Shown piece after piece: positions 14,382 to 14,676 of a stretch of 14,676 nt of DNA; the stretch's first letter is position 1, and each line of letters opens with the position of its first letter. Under the pieces are notes generated by a model. That model had not been told where the DNA came from. It did no database searches and saw only the letters and a program-made list of their open reading frames with translations. The position numbers and the translations under genes were made by a program. Source of the stretch: Micractinium sp. NFX-FRZ (Eukaryota; Chlorophyta; Trebouxiophyceae; Chlorellales; Chlorellaceae); contig JAPTJF010000774.1 of NCBI GenBank assembly GCA_029339195.1, positions 1-14,676 on the forward strand, read 5' to 3'.

Positions 14382-14478
14382 AGTATGGTGTAGAGGGGGC
14401 ACTGAAAGAGGCCGCCTGCCCTGCCCCAAAAGAAGACGTAGCACACTTCCTATGTCAGTGCCCCCTCTACACCATACT
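14382..14478. repeat. Perfect 24-bp inverted repeat with 49-nt loop
   Basis: 14382-14405 and 14455-14478 are exact reverse complements over 24 bp. Read on their own strands both arms encode QCPLYTIL. Pairing stops abruptly at both ends. Transcribed as part of the BAH gene intron, the RNA could fold into a long hairpin. Confidence 0.95.
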
Positions 14479-14676
14479 GAGTGGGGGAAGTGTAGGGTTT
14501 GTGCAAGGCGGGTAGAGGCCGCTATGCGGGCGGTGGGGAGGCAACGATTTTGGGAGGCACATGTGGGGCAAACCAATCACTAGGTGGGGGGTCAGGGAGG
14601 GGGGGTCTGTGCATTGGCAGTGCCAGGCATGGTCGCATGAATCGCAGAGTAGGAGGGGGTTGGTGTCGTGCCAGGT
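14479..14676. other. Unassigned sequence at the right edge
   Basis: G-rich sequence presumably still within intron 2 of the BAH gene. One plus frame reads RRVEAAMRAVGRQRFWEAHV before a stop, which could be more retroelement sequence, but I cannot recognise it. No exon with a good acceptor was found. Confidence 0.4.

Larger units (their letters stand above)
14189..14478 (-). mobile_element. LINE 3'-end fragment with inverted 5' piece, inside the BAH gene intron
   Basis: On the minus strand, 14405 down to 14214 begins FQCPLYTILRTHLQA. After an apparent frame change it ends RLAQFLHQSYKLHC, then TGA (14216-14214), TGTAA and a GATT-type tail: the layout of a LINE ORF end with a very short 3' UTR. 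On the plus strand, 14406-14478 reads ACPAPKEDVAHFLCQCPLYT, the Cys/His motif that lies just upstream of, and overlaps, that minus-strand piece. The two parts are head-to-head and share 24 bp. This fits a 5'-truncated copy with an inverted 5' segment. The copy lies about 20 nt after the exon 2 donor. I could not define target-site duplications. Confidence 0.72.

Overview
This is nuclear DNA of a eukaryote, most likely a chlorophyte green alga. The evidence is the GC-rich sequence, the dense short introns (about 140-450 nt) with CTGCAG-type acceptors, Ala/Gln/Gly/Ser-rich low-complexity coding stretches, a plastid-type transit peptide, and the algal polyadenylation motif TGTAA. A Chlorella-like trebouxiophyte fits, but the genus cannot be fixed from this sequence. 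All three protein-coding genes lie on the + strand. I spliced them by hand from reading-frame continuity, splice-site rules and recalled family motifs. Every exon junction in them keeps phase.

Layout: (1) 3-518, minus strand: the RNase H/C-terminal part of a LINE-type retrotransposon ORF that runs off the left edge. (2) 666-5629: a 13-exon gene for a plastid-targeted 12-oxophytodienoate reductase-like Old Yellow Enzyme (440 aa). (3) 5630-6185: an intergenic stretch with a candidate poly(A) signal and a short uORF. (4) 6186-12912: a 15-exon gene for a tubulin-tyrosine-ligase-like (TTLL) protein of the polyglutamylase type (1239 aa), with an ATP-grasp catalytic N-terminal third and a very long disordered tail. 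(5) 12913-13554: the 3' UTR and an intergenic stretch. (6) 13555 onward: the first two exons of a BAH-domain protein whose BAH resembles the first BAH of DNMT1/MET1. Its second intron holds a 3'-end LINE fragment with an internal inversion (14189-14478), and the gene continues past the window.

The genes do not form a pathway: plastid oxylipin/enone reduction, microtubule glutamylation and chromatin/DNA methylation are neighbours by chance. No bacterial-type operon, defence island, CRISPR array or RNA gene was seen, and I do not see an undescribed multi-gene system.

The most unusual signal is inside the introns. At least seven of the 27 complete introns carry diverged copies of the adjacent exon end or splice site, including tandem arrays of the 5' splice site. 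Three of 28 donors are GC rather than GT, and there are two micro-exons (17 and 22 nt). Together these suggest a genome in which short tandem duplications across exon/intron borders are common.
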